Shown piece after piece: positions 48,400 to 52,837 of a DNA stretch of 52,837 bases. The stretch comes from Phoronis australis (Eukaryota; Phoronida; Phoronidae), in contig NMRA01000284.1 in assembly GCA_002633005.1 (NCBI GenBank), positions 75,266 through 128,102 of the forward strand, in the 5' to 3' direction. The notes under the pieces were generated by a model. The model was not told where the DNA came from, ran no database searches, and worked only from the letters and a program-made list of their open reading frames with translations. The position numbers and the translations under genes are program-made. The first letter of the stretch is position 1. Each line of letters begins with the position of its first letter.

Positions 48400-51300
48400 A
48401 AGAATTTCAGATCGCGCACCCACGGGTATTTGTCCAGTTTAGAAAACTTTTTCAGGTGAGACTTTCAGCTCACAGCACAGAAGTTATTGTAGTACTTTGT
48501 TAACATTGGAATGGTGAATAGAGTAATGCAACTGAGAAAACTTGTAAAGAATCAGACAACAACAAATAACATGTGACAGTGGCACGAAAATGAGCCAGCA
48601 AACATGCCTGACAAAGGTTTACGGCATTGTGGGTAAATACAGTGAGATTTGAGTGTTGCTGTGTAATCCAGCAGGGCTCGACACTATTAAAATCGCCAGG
48701 TCACATTTTGTAACCTGGCCAAAATCCCAGGTCACAGTTTTAAAATCCAGCTCGCATTCATAAATGCCAGGTCGCAAAATTTTCCCGCCATTTTACGCGC
48801 CAAAATTGATTTTTAGATCCTAAAGAAAATGTTTAGATTATGCACGTCACCACCAATGTTAACTTTCTTTCGGAGGTATAAAACGAAGCCAGGATTCGGT
48901 CGTTTTTGAAAACTGAACTTGTTAATGTGTGAAATGAGAGTGACTCACTATATAGACTGTGTGTCAATTTCAAACCACGCGCGCTCATTTGTAGTGTGCT
49001 ATGATGGGCAATAGCCTGAACTGAGGGCGCTTAATTGGAAATTCTCGAAAGTTGAGGAGGAGGCTTAGTAGAGCAGTGTGCACTTATTATGAAACACCTC
49101 AGGAGTAGGCGCATGCATTATGAGCATAGTCGTTAAGCTGAGTGTTTGCGGTAATAAAATGTTGAAAGACTGCAATGGTAAGAAAATTTGTATATGATTT
49201 TGCAAGGCAAACTCCATCTAGTAAGGGTGATTTTCTGGATATCGTAAAGCATCGGGTCTTTTATAACTGCCGGGAATCTAAAGTTTATTTTCAAATAAAC
49301 CACTGGCACCCGGATGCTTAACAGAGCCAAAAATGCCAATATACTCTTTCATTTAGGACTGTCGCTGTTCTCTTTTGATGTGCAGCGTCAAAGTGGTGCA
49401 TACGTGTGAGTTCACGCACTTGAATCACTGGAGCATGGGCGGCACAGCACTGAAAAAAGTCGGGGGCTAAAGCCCTCTCAACCCCCCTGTGGTGCACTGC
49501 CTATAGACCACGTACGGCTATAGCCCCTCCCCCAGTCCCCTATGGTACACCGCCCATTTGGAGTAACTTTACTTTGGCAACAACATGTGAAAGAAAATCG
49601 TATTTCGGGCACGTAGTCCCAGAAACAAGTAAAGGGGTTTGAGAATTTCTTGGCAGTTCAAACACTACTTTGCTGAAAGTAAAGACGTGACGATTAATAG
49701 GGCTGTCATTTTCACCTTTGCTGTCTTATATGATAAAAAACGAGACGCACATTTCTAAGTCATGATTATCTGCCGGAACGGCTTGCTCGCTAACAACGGG
49801 ACCAACCAGTGCTGCAGTGCGATATCAGGGATATATACGCTACAGGATATACGTCATAGTAACACGGAATTAAAAGTCCTACATTTTAACTGCTACCGCA
49901 ACGCAAATATCTGTTAGAAACTCAATACATGACACACATCATGGCCAAGGTTTAGTCTCAGGGAAAGCTTCATGCACTGGCTTTTCTTTAAACAGATTTG
50001 AATTATTAACCATTACATTATACATCTCTTTGTTCTAAGAAAGTTTTGACGTTTACAGATGATCTATACCTATTATCTACTATCTAGATACACCAAACAG
50101 CAAGAGCTGCTCACCAAGCCCATTCACATCAATTGGTAAAGGTGCCAACCAGGCCTTTAAGCAGCTTACGTCCTGGGCGTCTAAATGGACGCCCTAGCAC
50201 TAATATGGATGCCCTGGCAAGGACGCCCAATGTATCATTTGGACGCCCACTATCAATAGGAACCTTTCAAGTTTGGACACACACATTGTAATGATTACTA
50301 GGAAGCCTAATAGACTCACAGTGGTGGCTCTTTTTTCAAAGCAGGAAGAAATATACAATGTATATACAGAGTATATACAATGTTGCTATGCTCACACTTG
50401 GTTGATAGCATTGTAAAAACATTGGTCTACGCAATTGTTGGGTAAAAAAATCTGTGTGTTTGGGGGGATTTCTGGGGGTGGGGGTTACGCATTGGAATCA
50501 TGGACGCAATGGAATATTGGGAATGGGAACCCCATTTTGGACACCCTATTTTCGAAATCCTGGATAAAGCCAAGGCCTGGTGCCAACCCAAGCAATTGTT
50601 TAGGGGCACAACCACAGGAGTCTTTCAAAGACAAAGGGGAATTTGAAATGTCTTTTGATCGGGGAGGAATATTTTCTGAAATGAACAGAGAGTGTATGGC
50701 TCCATTGTTTTCTGCCATCACCCATGTCTACTCTAGTTTTCCCAAGGCCAATCCAGAAAAAAATGAGCCCTCGTCTTGACATTTTTACAAGGCAAGTCAG
50801 TGTCGTCTGTCTGTGGCAGTACTACTTTTTGAAGGAAATAAAGACATTGACGGCCTACTAAGTCAGTACTCAGTGCCAGCAGTAGTAAAACCAGGCAGAA
50901 CAAGCCAAGAAACGAACCCGTGTCGCGGAAGCGAAATATGTGCACCTTAATCAGCACACCACCTGTGCCTGTGCTTAACTTACCGGTAATTAGGTGCTAC
51001 ATAATCGCAAATAAATACGTTGAAACCACATACAAATGCAAAAATTTACTTAAAAGTCCACCGACATCGAACTAACCGAAGTCCACCATATTTGTTTTTA
51101 AATCCCTGGCAACTTTCACGATGTCCCAAAAAATAGTTACAAATTTTATTTTCAAAAGCTTTGTTTTGTTTGCTTTTTAAGTTCACATAAAAACACCGTT
51201 TTAATGACGAAAAATATAGTTGTGAAGGAAAATATACAGTCTGACTTATTCTTAAAACTGTCCGTTTGCTTAAAAAAACCCTGTGTGCGAGACTGCTGCG

Positions 51301-51540
51301 TATTTCGTGTCAAAATCTGCGCACGCATCTTGAGCATTTCAATTTTATGGAGTGCAAGCTAAAATAAATCATATTTAGTCAACCATTATTTTTTCAATTA
51401 AATTATTATAAATACGACAAAATCATCTTTTTGCATTTTACATGTTCAATTAAAAAGTAAAATGATATGAGAGTTTCTTTATTAAGATAAAAGAACAAGA
51501 AATCAAATGTTGTAGAAAATCTCTACGTCTCCCTAGGAAT
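48400..51540. other. Intergenic DNA with repeat-like stretches
   Basis: No gene recognised. Two stretches look repetitive: 48677-48790, with recurrent CCAGGTCAC or CCAGGTCGC units, and 50170-50250, with four GGACGCCC or GGATGCCC motifs. The 114-codon plus-strand frame at 50435-50779 has no recognisable domain and lies in low-complexity G/C-run sequence. Confidence 0.4.
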
Positions 51541-51565
51541 TTTGGAACTGATGTAAACGTTCAAC

Positions 51566-51613
51566 ATGGGAGACAGCAGTCGGGCCGAGAAGCTGGCTGC
51601 TGCCCGAAAAAAG
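51566..51613 (+). CDS. GOLGA2: First coding exon resembling golgin A2 (GM130)
   Basis: ATG at 51566 (context AACATGG, good), then 16 codons reading MGDSSRAEKLAAARKK, then a donor AAAAAG/GTAAAC at phase 0. The vertebrate GM130 N-terminus has a closely similar SKLAAAKKK followed by a Leu-Arg-Glu-Tyr stretch; this basic N-terminal region of GM130 is the part that binds the tether p115. The next exon is not in the remaining 1.2 kb, and a 16-residue match is short, so the identity is tentative. GM130 is a coiled-coil tether on the cis-Golgi. Confidence 0.5.
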
Positions 51614-51981
51614 GTAAACCTGAGTGTTTGTTCTTGTCCAATCATTTAAAACTGTTACTCAAATGAAGAAACAGTCTTTTTACCTAGTGCTTGTCTTTGG
51701 AAAGTTGCCTTATGCGGCTAGACGAACACTTTTCAGAAAATGTTTTGGTGTGTGGGTGGGACAACTGTGGCATATGATATCGCCTTGGACTTCGTCGACA
51801 CCGGAAAGTTCAATGCAGTCGACTGGTTCTTTGAATGTTCTCGTTAAGGGATTTCGCCTTCTCCAGTGAACCAGATGTCAAAACTTTCAAACCTAACATT
51901 TTGTCATAAGATTTGGTGAGGGACCTCGATGTCTCGATTTTGGGGACGAATAGCGGGTCCTTACGGAATGTAGGCAATGAC

Positions 51982-52014
51982 CATCGCCTCTGTTGGCCCG
52001 AACCAGAGGCGATG
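51982..52014. repeat. Perfect 11-bp hairpin
   Basis: CATCGCCTCTG and CAGAGGCGATG are separated by 11 nt. It lies 27 bp outside the left arm of the inverted repeat at 52041 and may be part of that element. Confidence 0.85.
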
Positions 52015-52040
52015 TAGGGGCTATAGGCGCTCTGTACGCC

Positions 52041-52837
52041 GGAAGCTTTTCGGCGAATTATGCCTCGCACTGACTAAACCTTCAAAGTCACGTTGTTATA
52101 ACTACCTTTTGCGCATTGACGAACACCTTAGGAGGTTGTCGATGTGTTTAAGTTCTTCCAACTCGAACAAATACTCCCGTTATGAAACTTTTTCTTCGAT
52201 CAGTCCCTATTTCAGTTCCCAAAATCGTGAAATCAAAATTTTTGTACTGCGCACGCTCTAACTTTTACCGCGCTTGCTAGGTGATGTGACTTCCTAACCT
52301 CAATAATTTCTAAATAGGCCAAAGGTGAGCCATTGCGGTCTTGTCAGTCAAATGTTCGTTTCCAAAATGCCACCACTGACTTATACTTGTCTTTAATTGG
52401 CGTTACTTGAAACTGTTTGTATTTCAATGAATTATTGTTTGTATTTGATAAAAATAAATGCTGTTGATATGACATTTAAAAGTCTTTGTGCACATATTTG
52501 ACATTTTAATGTTTAACAACACGGCAAATGCACGGCTGGTTCCCGGCAGCACGTACGCAAAGGGCGGGAACTTCAGCTTTCAAAGTTCGCCGGTAGGATC
52601 GCAACTTCTGACCTTCGGCCTGGTTAAAAAAAATGAAAATTTTGATTTCACGATTTTGGGAACTGAAATAGGGACTGCTCGAAGAAAAAGTTTCATAACG
52701 GGAGTATTTGTTCGAGTTGGAAGAACTTAAACACATCGACAACCTCCTAAGGTGTTCGTCTATGCGCAAAAGGTAGTTATAACAACGTGACTTTGATGGT
52801 TTAGTCGGTGCGAGGCATAATTCGCCGAAAAGCTTCC
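52041..52837. mobile_element. Long inverted-repeat (foldback-like) element, runs off the window
   Basis: The left arm (52041-52240) and the right arm (52637-52837) are reverse complements over about 200 bp with only a few mismatches. They flank a spacer of about 396 bp. The window ends inside the right arm, so the outer limits and any target-site duplication are not visible. No transposase was seen. A diverged single arm is at 9298-9440. Confidence 0.88.

Noticed and set aside
50435-50779. 114-codon plus-strand frame as a gene
   Set aside because: It has no recognisable domain, contains G-run low-complexity sequence and has competing frames of similar length on the other strand.

Overview
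This is a piece of an animal nuclear genome: long introns, consensus GT/AG splice sites, AT-rich intergenic DNA, short tandem repeats and several transposable-element remnants. The gene content points to a bilaterian. The diversity between two apparent allelic copies of one segment (about 1.6%) suggests a highly polymorphic marine invertebrate, perhaps a deuterostome such as an echinoderm, hemichordate or cephalochordate. The species cannot be fixed from the sequence alone.

Layout. 1-7230: no gene recognised; an imperfect trinucleotide microsatellite (1225-1760) and the 3' end of a LINE retrotransposon on the minus strand (2975-3500). 7231-8373: 5' part of a Ty3/gypsy-type retrotransposon (possible LTR, Gag with two zinc knuckles, start of the protease), cut off at an N. 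8588-10255 (minus): first two exons of PMPCA, the alpha subunit of the mitochondrial processing peptidase; its later exons are not found, probably because the assembly breaks at the N. 10625-26869 (plus): a complete seven-coding-exon HS2ST1 gene (heparan sulfate 2-O-sulfotransferase, 361 aa). PMPCA and HS2ST1 are head to head, with 369 bp between their start codons. 29257-48163 (minus): a thirteen-coding-exon gene that I assembled from phase-matched splice sites; it encodes a 1042-aa protein that I cannot assign to a family. It lies tail to tail with HS2ST1. 51566-51613 (plus): a 16-codon first coding exon resembling the N-terminus of golgin subfamily A member 2 (GOLGA2/GM130). The last 800 bp hold two arms of a long inverted repeat that runs off the window.

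Repeats and mobile DNA are the accessory content: a tRNA-related SINE with a perfect 13-bp target-site duplication (36734-36956) and a second copy in opposite orientation (34535-34720), a 150-bp MITE (19033-19182), a roughly 260-bp dispersed repeat in three copies, inverted-repeat structures at 18165-18740 and 52041-52837, and tandem arrays with periods of 22, 31, about 38 and 40 bp. A 921-bp near-identical direct duplication separated by one N (39547-41387) looks like two alleles joined end to end by the assembler.

The genes do not form a pathway: PMPCA acts in mitochondrial import, HS2ST1 and golgin A2 in or on the Golgi. The most useful leads are the unassigned 1042-aa protein, a phase-compatible 42-nt candidate cassette exon inside it (or an alternative last exon of about 215 codons), the compact PMPCA/HS2ST1 bidirectional promoter, and the SINE family.
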